From the IMG/VR virus record IMGVR_UViG_3300048597_000647, positions 1-39,264 of that record: a stretch of DNA of 39,264 bases. One strand, 5' to 3'. Position 1 is the stretch's first letter. The number at the start of each line of letters is the position of its first letter. The translations under genes and the position numbers were made by a program. This document shows positions 24,476 through 32,406 of the stretch, piece by piece. Source of the DNA: a virus. The notes beneath the pieces were generated by a model. It did not search any database and had not been told where the DNA came from. It worked only from the letters and a program-made list of their open reading frames with translations.

Positions 24476-25909
24476 CTAGACTGCCGGTTCCGGCGGGGTC
24501 TGCGGGGTCGCGCTCACAGGCACCGGCCCCGACTTGAAGCCGATCCCCGCCGTCGCCGCCGCTGTGGCGTCCTCGGCCTGTTCCGCCAGCACGTCCTCGG
24601 GGTCGTATCCGAGCGCGCGGATGTTGCCCTGACGGCTCGACAGGCCCGCGTCCATGCTTGCCACCATCGCCGCGACTTCGCGGTTAGGGTCCACGATGAA
24701 CCGGACCGGCGGCACCCAGTCGATGGTGAACCCGCGCCCCTCCGGCCGCATTCCCATCGCCTCCAGCGTCCAGTTGCCGATCGGCTGCATCATCTGCGGG
24801 ATCATCATCAGCCACTGCCAGGCCGAGACGTTCCGATCCATCTCCATCCGGCCCATGCGGCCCGACGAGAAGTTAACCCCAGACAGGTCACCCGTCAGCG
24901 CCTCGTAGGTAATCCCAAGCCCCGCCGCGATGGCGCGCAGGGTCACCCGCGAGAACTCGTCATAGCCCTGCACCGACGGCGGCGTGGCGAACTTGATGTC
25001 TTCCCCGACGCCGAGGTTCTCGATCCGCCCCGGCGACAGCGTGGCGAAGCGATCTGCCGCGGACGTGATGTCGCCGTCCTCCGGCTCGATCCCCGTCCGG
25101 AACGCTGCGAAGCACGCCGCGATCTTCTGTTGCAGGAGCTTCGCGTCCTGATGGTCCGCCCAGTCCTGCATCGCCAGCGCGACCGGCGCGAACCACGACA
25201 CGCCCCGCGTCTGTCCAGGCCGGTCCTGCCGGTAGATGTGCAGGATGTCGCTTGCCGGAACGCGCCGCGAGGTCAGCCCGCGCCGGATGGTGCGATGGTT
25301 CGACCCCGGATGCTGATCGTAGAGCCAGTAGGCCACACGCTCGCCGCGGGCGTTGTATTCGATCCCCTCCCGGATCTCGGGATCGGTGACGCTGACCTTG
25401 TCGGTATCGAGGTAGTCGATCTCGAGGACGTTGATCTGGAACGGGATCGGCTGATTGGTCCGCACCCGCCGCACCAGCACCTCGCCGTCGGACACGACCG
25501 CCATCATCGCCAGCCGCTGCAGGCCGTAGAGGTTCTCCCGCCCCATCGCGTCGATGGCGGTGGTGTCGAAGTGCGCCTTGAGCATTTCGCGCAGGCGCTT
25601 CTCCTGCCGCTTGTTCGCGCCCCGCAGTTTCGGAATGATCCCGTCGCCGATCACGTTGGCCGCGATGACGTGCTGCGCCTTGACGGCAAACGGGGCGTTC
25701 CGCGTCATGTCTCGCGCGACCGCGGCGATCCTCTCGCGACTTCCCGTGACCGCGTCCGCGTCTCCCGCTGCCGCGCGCCACCCCTTCGTGCGCGGCCCGC
25801 GCGAGGCGGCGTCATACCGCATCAGTTGGCCGATAGCCTTCCGGGATTGCACCCGTTCAAGGCCCGCGCGAGGCGAGAACCACGCGATGGCGCGGTCAAG
25901 CACGTTCAT
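24476..25909 (-). CDS. Portal protein (lambda-type)
   Basis: The product is 477 residues. Family traits are MNVLDRAIAWFSPRAG at the start, RNAPFAVKAQHVIAANVIGDGI, the VLEIDYLD motif, SDILHIYRQDRPGQTRGVSWFAPV and LAAGLGITYEALTGDLSGVNFSSGR, all characteristic of lambda gpB-like portals. It forms the dodecameric ring at the vertex through which DNA passes. The start overlaps the gpW-like stop (ATGA). Confidence 0.95.
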   Translation of the reverse strand: MNVLDRAIAWFSPRAGLERVQSRKAIGQLMRYDAASRGPRTKGWRAAAGDADAVTGSRERIAAVARDMTRNAPFAVKAQHVIAANVIGDGIIPKLRGANKRQEKRLREMLKAHFDTTAIDAMGRENLYGLQRLAMMAVVSDGEVLVRRVRTNQPIPFQINVLEIDYLDTDKVSVTDPEIREGIEYNARGERVAYWLYDQHPGSNHRTIRRGLTSRRVPASDILHIYRQDRPGQTRGVSWFAPVALAMQDWADHQDAKLLQQKIAACFAAFRTGIEPEDGDITSAADRFATLSPGRIENLGVGEDIKFATPPSVQGYDEFSRVTLRAIAAGLGITYEALTGDLSGVNFSSGRMGRMEMDRNVSAWQWLMMIPQMMQPIGNWTLEAMGMRPEGRGFTIDWVPPVRFIVDPNREVAAMVASMDAGLSSRQGNIRALGYDPEDVLAEQAEDATAAATAGIGFKSGPVPVSATPQTPPEPAV

Positions 25910-26109
25910 CAGGTGCCCCTATCGTATTCAGGGGTCCAGTGCGTGGTCCGCGGGACCGACGGATTGAGCCCGGCCGCGACGATCCGGCGCGCGCGCACGA
26001 GCTCGTCCATCGACCGATACTCGATCCGCTTACCGTCATACATCACGACCATCGTCCCCGAGGCGATGGCGGCATCGAGCGCGTCAAGCTGCGCCTGCGT
26101 GTAAGCCAT
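25909..26109 (-). CDS. gpW-like head-tail joining protein
   Basis: The product is 66 residues from ATG 26109 (MAYTQAQLDALDAAI), chosen because it overlaps the terminase stop; a start three codons upstream is possible. TQAQLDALDAAIASGTMVVMYDGKRIEYRSMDELVRAR is typical of the lambda gpW family, and the gene lies between terminase and portal as gpW does. It joins the neck after DNA packaging. Confidence 0.85.
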   Translation of the reverse strand: MAYTQAQLDALDAAIASGTMVVMYDGKRIEYRSMDELVRARRIVAAGLNPSVPRTTHWTPEYDRGT

Positions 26110-27896
26110 CAGAGCCAATCCCCTCGCGTTTCGATCCAGCCGCTATCCCGCGGCTTCTGCCGGACGATCTTCTGCGGCTCAGGCTGCGAGAGATCGAACC
26201 GCCTCTGGTTCCAGTCAGGGTTCACCATCTGGCGAACCGCCCATGCGTAGACGACGCAGTCGAGCGCCTCCGCCCGTCTGCCCTGCAGCCGCTCGAACAC
26301 CCGCTTGGGAACGCCGCGCGAGTAGCGCACAACGATCCGCTCGCTTGCCAACTGCTCGAACCAGACCGGCGGGAGCGTGTTGGAGAACCGCATCGCCCCG
26401 GGTATCGACAGCCGCCGGAAGAGCGCTTCCTTTACCGTATCGACTCCGACGATGCAGAGCCGGTCGCCCGCCTTCTTCGCGTTCTGCGCCCGAGCGAACA
26501 TCGGCCTGTTGCCGTCCACGCCCTTGATCGGCACGATCCGCCGCCGGCGCCCGCAGAAGTCGATCACGCGCCCCATCGTGGCGCCGTCGCCCGCGTCGAT
26601 CGCCACCGCGTCGAAGGTGATCCGGCCGCCCAGCGCATGCGAGAACTGCCGCGCGATCAGGCGATCAAGCTCCGCCCACGTCTCGTCGTCGTCCCACTGG
26701 CCCCAGATGACCCACTGCCCGAGAACGCAGGGCGCGCCCTCGTCGGCCCATCCCAGCGCCGTCGCCTCAATGCGGTCATGCTGCACGTCGCAGCCCAGCG
26801 TCATCGCCAGCACTTCGGCGGGGACTGGCTCGACGCCGATGTCTTCCGCCCGCGACATCAGCTCCGCGTCGGACACCTCGTCGCCTTCGCCCCTCCACCC
26901 TTGCCCGAGGATGGTATTGATGAAGGTCTGCAGCGTCGTCGGGTCCGACTTCACCGCGATGAACTCGCGCGCCAGCTTCGCCCAGGAGGCGTTCGCATGC
27001 AGCGATACCATCGCGTTCAGCCGGAACCCGGCATGCCCGCTGACTTCCGGCCGCAGGGCCCGCCACCGGCCGCGCTCGACCATGCCGGGCTTTTCCGTCT
27101 CCGGCGTCTCAGCCTTGCATTCCGGGCACGAGAAGCGCGCCGTCTCCGGATGCCCGTCGTCCCAGCGAATGTGCGCCCACTGCATCTCCACGAAGGCGTC
27201 GCAGTGCGGGCACGGCACCTCGAACACCCGGCAATCCGACTGTGCGTAGGCGCGCAGAACGTGGCTCGTCTCCTCGTGAACCGGCGTCGAGCCGATCACG
27301 ATCTTCCGATCCGGGAACGACATCGTCCGCCGTTCCGCCAGCAGGATTGGCGAGCCTTCTGGCGTGTTCTCCATGCCGTCGGCTTCGTCGATGAACAGAA
27401 CCCGCACGTTGTGCCGACGCAGGTTCCGCGGCGACTTCGCCGCCACCACCTTGAGCGACCCGCCCGGGAACCGCCTCGACATGAGCGTGTTCCGCTCGCC
27501 CTCTGCCGTATCGTCCTTGAGCGCGTCCCGCACCGTTTCCGTCGCGCCGAAGAGCGGCTCCACGTCCGACACGACGTAGTCGCGGCAGTCGCTTTCCGTC
27601 GGCAAGAGGCACAGGATCGGCGCCGGGTCGTTCGCCACGTAGGACGCGACCGCCGACGTCAGCAGCGTCGTAAACCCGACCCGCACCGGCTTGACCATCG
27701 TCACCCGCTCGATCGCCGGATCACCGATGGCGTCCGCGATCTCGCGCTGGAACGGCCAGAGCCGCACCGGCCCAGGCTGCGCCGTCATGCCGTCGGGCAG
27801 CCGGACGTTCGCCTCGATCCACTCCGACAGCCGGAGCCGCGGCGGAGGTATCAGCGACCGTCGTGCCCGCGACAGCACCGCCTCAGGCGTCTGCAT
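26109..27896 (-). CDS. Terminase large subunit (GpA family)
   Basis: The product is 595 residues. GpA features: adenine/Walker A-like region VKPVRVGFTT (68-77), Walker B VLFIDEAD (167-173), a Cys cluster CPHC...CPEC (about residues 230-260), and the nuclease part with FDAVAIDAGDGATMGRVIDFC and MRFSNTLPPVWFEQLASERIVVRY near the C-terminus. In this family the enzyme packages DNA with ATP and makes the staggered cos cuts, so cohesive ends are likely. It overlaps the small subunit by 14 bases. Confidence 0.95.
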   Translation of the reverse strand: MQTPEAVLSRARRSLIPPPRLRLSEWIEANVRLPDGMTAQPGPVRLWPFQREIADAIGDPAIERVTMVKPVRVGFTTLLTSAVASYVANDPAPILCLLPTESDCRDYVVSDVEPLFGATETVRDALKDDTAEGERNTLMSRRFPGGSLKVVAAKSPRNLRRHNVRVLFIDEADGMENTPEGSPILLAERRTMSFPDRKIVIGSTPVHEETSHVLRAYAQSDCRVFEVPCPHCDAFVEMQWAHIRWDDGHPETARFSCPECKAETPETEKPGMVERGRWRALRPEVSGHAGFRLNAMVSLHANASWAKLAREFIAVKSDPTTLQTFINTILGQGWRGEGDEVSDAELMSRAEDIGVEPVPAEVLAMTLGCDVQHDRIEATALGWADEGAPCVLGQWVIWGQWDDDETWAELDRLIARQFSHALGGRITFDAVAIDAGDGATMGRVIDFCGRRRRIVPIKGVDGNRPMFARAQNAKKAGDRLCIVGVDTVKEALFRRLSIPGAMRFSNTLPPVWFEQLASERIVVRYSRGVPKRVFERLQGRRAEALDCVVYAWAVRQMVNPDWNQRRFDLSQPEPQKIVRQKPRDSGWIETRGDWL

Positions 27897-28350
27897 CGCC
27901 CCCGAGTTCCGTCAGCGCCGCCCGAAGCTCCGCGTCCACCGCCAGCGTCTGCGCCTGCGTCAGTCCGCCTGCGACCTGCGCCCGCGCGGGCAGCGCCAGA
28001 AGACGCGAGCGAAGCCCTCGGAGGAAGTCGGACCACGTTGCCTCTACTTGCGCTGCCGGCAGCAGCTCGCCGCGAAGGACCGCGTTCTTCAGCTCCTTCT
28101 CGTCGGCCTGCTCTTTCGCCAGTCGCGCCCGCTGCGACGTAAGGTCGAGGACCTGCTCTTCGCCGCCCCGCCCCGAGGCGATGCCGCGCAGGTGCGCGCA
28201 GTAGGCGATGACCGTGGCCTTGACGTCGTAACCGCCGTCAGCCCGGACCAGAAGCTCCTCGTGCTTGTCCAGTGCCCGGGGCGACACGCCAAGCCAGTCG
28301 GCCATCTGCCCCTTGTTGACGATCAAGGGCGCACCGCCGCTCGATTTCAT
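27883..28350 (-). CDS. Terminase small subunit (Nu1-like)
   Basis: The product is 155 residues. The N-terminal winged helix-turn-helix (VNKGQMADWLGVSPRALDKHEEL) followed by a long helix (LTSQRARLAKEQADEKELKNAVLRGELL) is the pattern of Nu1-like small terminases, which bind cos DNA. It is the first gene of the late operon. Confidence 0.88.
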   Translation of the reverse strand: MKSSGGAPLIVNKGQMADWLGVSPRALDKHEELLVRADGGYDVKATVIAYCAHLRGIASGRGGEEQVLDLTSQRARLAKEQADEKELKNAVLRGELLPAAQVEATWSDFLRGLRSRLLALPARAQVAGGLTQAQTLAVDAELRAALTELGGDADA

Positions 28351-28503
28351 CGGACCCCATTACGATTTCTTGCACAGAGCGAACTTTCGGGCTTCGCATC
28401 CCCGTATACGTGCACAGCCCGGAAGGACCCGCGACCATGCCTTGGCCCTTGCGTCCGGGCCATTCCGCCCCACGTCTGCCGGTGTCTGCCCCGGAGGAAC
28501 GCC

Positions 28504-28770
28504 ATGCGCCTGACGATCATCGCACTTGCCCTTGCTGCTTCGCCTGCATTCGCTGCCGACATGGGCGAGGCACGAGACCTGCGCGACCAATGTGAGCATG
28601 CGTGGTTCAAGTCGTCACGCGATGAGGCGACAAGAGCATTGCTTGACATGGCCGAGGAGCTGGCGCTGACGCTCAGTCCGTTCTCGCCGACCTATGAGCG
28701 GGATATCCGCGCCATGCGCCAGTTGAACGACTGGCTCGGGGAATGCTTGGAGCTGCAGGCTCAGGGCTGA
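28504..28770 (+). CDS. Secreted small protein, plus-strand insertion
   Basis: The product is 88 residues from ATG 28504, preceded by CCGGAGGAACGCC. Residues 1-17 are a clear signal peptide (MRLTIIALALAASPAFA, cleavage before ADM). The mature 71-residue part is helical with two cysteines (DQCEHAW and GECLELQ) that may pair. It is opposite in strand to all late genes and lies between a terminator and the terminase gene. Likely a moron exported to the periplasm by host Sec; function unknown. Confidence 0.7.
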   Translation: MRLTIIALALAASPAFAADMGEARDLRDQCEHAWFKSSRDEATRALLDMAEELALTLSPFSPTYERDIRAMRQLNDWLGECLELQAQG

Positions 28771-28800
28771 AACGCAAAGAGCGCACCACTAGGGCGCGCT
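28769..28800 (-). terminator. Terminator-like hairpin before the late genes
   Basis: Read on the minus strand: AGCGCGCC, loop CTAGT, GGTGCGCT (8-bp stem with one G-U pair, positions 28800-28793 and 28787-28780), then CTTTGCGTTTC. It falls 34 bases after the stop of the minus-strand gene at 28834. The T tract is interrupted, so efficiency may be moderate. Confidence 0.6.
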
Positions 28801-28833
28801 TCTCCGATGATGCGTAGACTGAGGGGTTTGCGT

Positions 28834-29397
28834 TTACAAGTCAAGCCTGTCTGCGAGCCGGGTCAGCGCATCCTGCAGCAGGGCCATGCCACGGGCATAC
28901 CGGCTACCCTTGAACCCGATGTTGTTCGGTCCTGCGTTCCGAAGGACGACGCAGTCGATAATCGGGCGGTCAGTGGCAGGCACCATGCCGTAGACGTTAG
29001 AGAAGCGGCTGATGCGGTCGATGATGATGGCAATGTGCTGGTCGGGCTTGGGGAAAGTGTCCACTTGGATCTTCTTGATAGCGGGGGCGCTCTTCATCGT
29101 GGCTTCGTATGAGGTGCGGAGGGTGAGTGCGGCGAGAAGGGCGCGGCGGTCGATCTTTCCCTGTGCGTGATAGGCCTCCACTAGGTCCACGCGGCGGGCG
29201 CGCTTGACGCCGTTCGGGTTGACCCACTTCTGCTTTTCCTCGTCCCAGATGTTCGCGTCCTCGATGACCTTGAGGTGCGCTTGTGCGGCGGTCTTCGGTC
29301 CCATGTCCCAGTCCGAGCCGGGCAGCGTCACCTGCGACTTCGGCTTGCCGTAGTGCGTCGTTCCCCGCTTCAGTTTCACGCGCCGCGCTTTCGCCAT
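28834..29397 (-). CDS. Basic helical protein, possible late-gene regulator (DUF6456-like)
   Basis: The product is 187 residues from ATG 29397 (MAKARRVKLKRG); an in-frame ATG at 29466 would add 23 residues. The C-terminal half (LVEAYHAQGKIDRRALLAALTL ... IGFKGSRYARGMALLQDALTRLADRL) resembles the helical repeat of DUF6456-type phage/host proteins, ending in a helix that could fold against a DNA-binding part. Immediately downstream is a terminator and then the late operon, the place held by lambda Q. An antiterminator role is a hypothesis from position. Confidence 0.5.
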   Translation of the reverse strand: MAKARRVKLKRGTTHYGKPKSQVTLPGSDWDMGPKTAAQAHLKVIEDANIWDEEKQKWVNPNGVKRARRVDLVEAYHAQGKIDRRALLAALTLRTSYEATMKSAPAIKKIQVDTFPKPDQHIAIIIDRISRFSNVYGMVPATDRPIIDCVVLRNAGPNNIGFKGSRYARGMALLQDALTRLADRLDL

Positions 29398-29729
29398 CTC
29401 TCTACCTCTAGCGTTGCTCTTCTCTCCTACCGTTTCGCTGGTTGGAGAGGGTTGTTGTGAAGGCATAGGACGACCAGCCCCGGCTATTGCCGAGGTTGGT
29501 CCCGATGCCTTTGCGATCTCGCTGGCCGGAGCCGGGCTGCCGCTTAGGCCCTTCCGTGGCGTGCATCTGCCCGGAGAGGTTGACCGCTACTTGCGAAGGG
29601 GATGCTCCCTCCGGGGATCGCGCTTCGGTCTTTCGGACTGCGCTTTGCCTTGATCCCGCCCCATGGTGGGCTTCTCGTCTCGCCGCCACCGTCTACCAAA
29701 CCGACCGGCGAGACCCCGCGACGAGCGGG
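29398..29729 (-). other. 332-bp stretch without a convincing gene
   Basis: All frames have short or compositionally odd ORFs. One minus frame is open from a GTG at 29689 to 29408 (93 residues, basic, Ser/Gly/Gln/Arg-rich) and another holds a 25-residue ORF from an ATG near 29664 (MGRDQGKAQ...). Neither has a clear ribosome site or family pattern. The segment might contain a promoter or origin, but I see no iterons or AT-rich block. Confidence 0.35.
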
Positions 29730-29966
29730 TCAATCGTCGTCGCCACCTCCTCTCAACGCGCGGTCGCGCTTCTCCGGGAAATCGACAGAATGCAGGCAGC
29801 CGCGGCGGCGTATCGTCCGCATGTCGGCCTCGCTCACGTAGCGCCGCACAAGGGCTTCTACGGCCTCGATGCGCTTCGCCTTGCGGGCGGCCTTGATCGC
29901 GCCCTTGTCAGGCTCAGGCGCGCGCCACTGCGCTAGTTTGGCGGCATCTCGAAGCACGTTCTTCAC
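29730..29966 (-). CDS. Small basic protein of unknown function
   Basis: The product is 78 residues from GTG 29966, overlapping the primase stop as GTGA. It is helical and basic (AARKAKRIEAVEALVRRYVSEADMRTIRRRGCLHSVDF) with an acidic tail GGGDDD. The charge suggests nucleic acid contact. The continuous overlap with the primase gene supports that it is translated. Confidence 0.5.
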   Translation of the reverse strand: MKNVLRDAAKLAQWRAPEPDKGAIKAARKAKRIEAVEALVRRYVSEADMRTIRRRGCLHSVDFPEKRDRALRGGGDDD

Positions 29967-30847
29967 GTCCGCACCTCTCGCAGATGCACCGCCACGGCCC
30001 GCAGGCCCTCGCTGACGTGGTAGTCGTTGAAGTCCCCCAGCGACGGCGGCTGCACCCATGTGCGGCCCGAGCTGCGCGCGTAGAACTCGCCCGTGCCAAG
30101 CCCGCCCAGCGTCTCGACGGGCTTGTCGTGGTCCGCGGCGATCACGGCGCCGGGGATGCCCTGCGCGACCTTGGCGACGTTCGAAGCCGAGAACGCGGAC
30201 AGGACCGTCGCAGACCGCCCCAGAAGACGCAGCGCGGCCCGCACGCTGAGAGCGGTGGCGATGCCCTCGCAGACCCACGTCTCCGCCCCTGTGGCGATCC
30301 TGTGGCACGCTCCGCTCATCTGGCCGCCGAGAATGTTCTTCTTCTCGCCGCCGGCGGTGATAAACTGCACAGTGGTAATGGTCTGACCCACGCGGCCGGG
30401 CACGATCAGGAACGGCCCGTCAGCCTCCGGCAACGCCCGTGCAAGCCTTTCCGGCATCAGCGCGGCGGGATTTTCCAGCACAAGCCCAAGCTCGTCAGGG
30501 AAGCCCTTGCGGGCGAGGTAGGCGTGCCTCTCGGGCGTCGCGGCGGCGACGAGGCGGGCGCACACGGCGGCAACCTCGCGGCGCTCCTGCTCGCGCTGGC
30601 GGTCCCGCTCAGGGTCGCGGATGGGCTGATATGTGTCGGTCGCCTTGCCGTCGAGGAACACGGTCTTGCGGGCTTGTGTCTGCCAATTCACCGCGCTGAC
30701 GCGATCGCCCTCGATGATGACCTCGGCGTCGCCCTTGCCATTCCGCTCAAGCGTGTCCGTCCGCATCCACCGGCCCACGGTGCGCGCCCGCGGCGGCTTG
30801 ATGCCGAGCGCGTTGCATACGGCGTGCAGGGCGTCTTCCATCGTCAT
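29963..30847 (-). CDS. Toprim-domain primase-like protein
   Basis: The product is 294 residues from ATG 30847, overlapping the methyltransferase stop (ATGA). The N-terminal part (MTMEDALHAVCNALGI, WQTQARKTVFLDGKATDTY) matches phage primase leaders; the Toprim core is in ETWVCEGIATALSVRAAL (catalytic Glu) and PGAVIAADHDKP (acidic pair). No helicase motifs follow, so it is primase-only. It probably primes phage DNA synthesis with the helicase encoded two genes upstream. Confidence 0.85.
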   Translation of the reverse strand: MTMEDALHAVCNALGIKPPRARTVGRWMRTDTLERNGKGDAEVIIEGDRVSAVNWQTQARKTVFLDGKATDTYQPIRDPERDRQREQERREVAAVCARLVAAATPERHAYLARKGFPDELGLVLENPAALMPERLARALPEADGPFLIVPGRVGQTITTVQFITAGGEKKNILGGQMSGACHRIATGAETWVCEGIATALSVRAALRLLGRSATVLSAFSASNVAKVAQGIPGAVIAADHDKPVETLGGLGTGEFYARSSGRTWVQPPSLGDFNDYHVSEGLRAVAVHLREVRT

Positions 30848-32406
30848 TCTGCCGCCTCCATGCGCTCGACGGGCCACCGCTCCTCAACCATCCGCATCCG
30901 GTCGAAAATGACGCGCCCGCAGTTGACGGCCCACGAGTTGCCGAGGGCCTTGTAGCGGGGTCCGTCGGGGCAGGCGTCGGCGGTCTTGTTGCGGTAGGGG
31001 ATGCGGGTCCAGCCGTCTGGGAAGCCCATCAGGCGCTCGCATTCGAGGGGCGTGAGGCGGCGCACGGCCCACGGCTGCACGATGCCGTGGGCTTGGCCGG
31101 TATCGAGCGTCGGCGCGATCTCCTCGTAGATGCCGAGACCGGGGTCGCGCAGCCGCATCCGGCCTTCCGCGTCCGGGCTCATGGTCTTGGCCGTGCCTTC
31201 GCGCATCGCATCCGCGCGCACGCTGAACGCCACCGCCTGCGTCACCGTCCGCGCCTCGAGCGTGTAGGCCGCGCCGTCCGTGCGGATGCCTGCGCCGTTG
31301 GGGCCTGCGTTCGGGTTCTCGGAGACGGCGCGCTCCTCGATGGCGATGGGCACCAGCGGCGTCCCTCGGCCCGTGCCGTCCTCGCTCGCGTCAAAGCCCT
31401 CCCCGCGCAGGGCGTGAGCGACGGGGATCAGCGGCAGGCCGTCATCCGCGCCGTCAGATGACGGCCCCTTGTGGTCGCGGGCCTTCATGGCGGGGGAGAC
31501 GGACGGGATCAGCCCTCCGTCGCAGTCGAAGTCCGTCCCGAGGCCACCGCCCCCAAGGCTTCTTGCGGGGATGGTGGGAGCGACCAGCGCGTGCGGCTTG
31601 TCCCCGCCTCCCTGAGACGCCCTGAGCGCCGTCGCTATGTCTCCGGTGAGTTCGGCGGTTCCTCCGCCCTCCCTGCCACGGATTGCAACGCCAGCCGCAG
31701 AGCCTCGGGCAGATCCTTCCCGCGCTTCTCGGCGCGGCGGAGGATTCCCGCGCAGGCTTTCGCCGTCAAAAAGAACCGCCGCGGCACGTCGCCAGTCTCC
31801 AAGATATCCGACAACGAACACACGGCGCCGTCGCTGGGGGACCGCTCGGGGAAAGCCATGTGCTCGGGTGTATTGAGCGTCCAAGACGCGGTAGGCCCAC
31901 CCATACCCGAGTTCTGAAAGTCCGGCGAGGAAGCACCCGAAAGCATGTGTTTCGTGACCGTCGTGTTCGTCCTCAACCAGAACCTCTTTCCCGTCTTCGG
32001 GTCCGCCTGGACCGTCCAAGTCGATAGCCGGCGGACGCGGATCTGGTATGTCGTCGGTGGTGCTGGATAGGACGCCGGGGACGTTTTCCCAAACCACCCA
32101 TCTGGGCTTATAGCGTTCAGCAATGGCAAGGAAGGTGAGGGCGAGGTTGCCCCGCGGGTCATCAAGTCCCTTGCGAAGTCCCGCGACGCTGAAGCTCTGG
32201 CAGGGGGTTCCTCCGACGAGAACATCGACAGTTGCATCCGGCCACTCCTTGAAGCGGGTCATGTCGCCGAGGTTCACGGCGTGGGGGAAGCGGTGCGCGA
32301 GGACCGCGGAGGGGAATGGCTCGATCTCCGACTGATAGCGCCAGTCGATCCAAGGTGCGGACACCTCGGGAGCGCCGATCCCGCTGCAGACGGTCATGCC
32401 GATCAC
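30844..32406 (-). CDS. C5-cytosine DNA methyltransferase (Dcm-like)
   Basis: The product is 520 residues. Motif I CSGIGAPE (7-14), catalytic Cys69 in GGTPCQSFSVAG, ENVP (107-110), QRRRRVF (191-197), and after a long variable region RLTPLECERLMGFPDGWT and KALGNSW. The 250-residue part between has several similar motifs (ATALRAS, AHALRGEGFDASEDG, AYTLEAR), suggesting more than one target-recognition element. It would transfer methyl from SAM to cytosine C5, likely protecting phage DNA from restriction. A second ORF is embedded in another frame. Confidence 0.93.
   Translation of the reverse strand: MIGMTVCSGIGAPEVSAPWIDWRYQSEIEPFPSAVLAHRFPHAVNLGDMTRFKEWPDATVDVLVGGTPCQSFSVAGLRKGLDDPRGNLALTFLAIAERYKPRWVVWENVPGVLSSTTDDIPDPRPPAIDLDGPGGPEDGKEVLVEDEHDGHETHAFGCFLAGLSELGYGWAYRVLDAQYTRAHGFPRAVPQRRRRVFVVGYLGDWRRAAAVLFDGESLRGNPPPRREAREGSARGSAAGVAIRGREGGGTAELTGDIATALRASQGGGDKPHALVAPTIPARSLGGGGLGTDFDCDGGLIPSVSPAMKARDHKGPSSDGADDGLPLIPVAHALRGEGFDASEDGTGRGTPLVPIAIEERAVSENPNAGPNGAGIRTDGAAYTLEARTVTQAVAFSVRADAMREGTAKTMSPDAEGRMRLRDPGLGIYEEIAPTLDTGQAHGIVQPWAVRRLTPLECERLMGFPDGWTRIPYRNKTADACPDGPRYKALGNSWAVNCGRVIFDRMRMVEERWPVERMEAAE
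31635..32237 (-). CDS. Possible overprinted ORF inside the methyltransferase gene
   Basis: A 200-codon ORF in the +1 frame relative to the methyltransferase, covering its residues about 57-257. Start ATG 32237 has AAGGAG 7 bases upstream. The protein begins MQLSMFSSEEPPARASASRD and ends with a helical, protein-like region (VCSLSDILETGDVPRRFF, LTAKACAGILRRAEKRGKDLP). I recall similar hypothetical proteins annotated beside phage cytosine methyltransferases. Conservation could reflect the host frame only, so reality is unproven. Confidence 0.5.
   Translation of the reverse strand: MQLSMFSSEEPPARASASRDFARDLMTRGATSPSPSLPLLNAISPDGWFGKTSPASYPAPPTTYQIRVRRLSTWTVQADPKTGKRFWLRTNTTVTKHMLSGASSPDFQNSGMGGPTASWTLNTPEHMAFPERSPSDGAVCSLSDILETGDVPRRFFLTAKACAGILRRAEKRGKDLPEALRLALQSVAGRAEEPPNSPET

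Noticed and set aside
22351-24537. 728-codon plus-strand ORF
   Set aside because: Antisense to the protease/capsid gene; His/Arg/Val-rich composition typical of GC-rich shadows; no motifs.
26637-28142. 501-codon plus-strand ORF
   Set aside because: Antisense to the terminase genes, Arg/His-rich, no ribosome site or family pattern.
28350-28503. A sigma70 promoter pair around TTGCAC and TATACG for the secreted-protein gene
   Set aside because: The two boxes are 29 bases apart, too far for a normal spacer; no better pair was seen.
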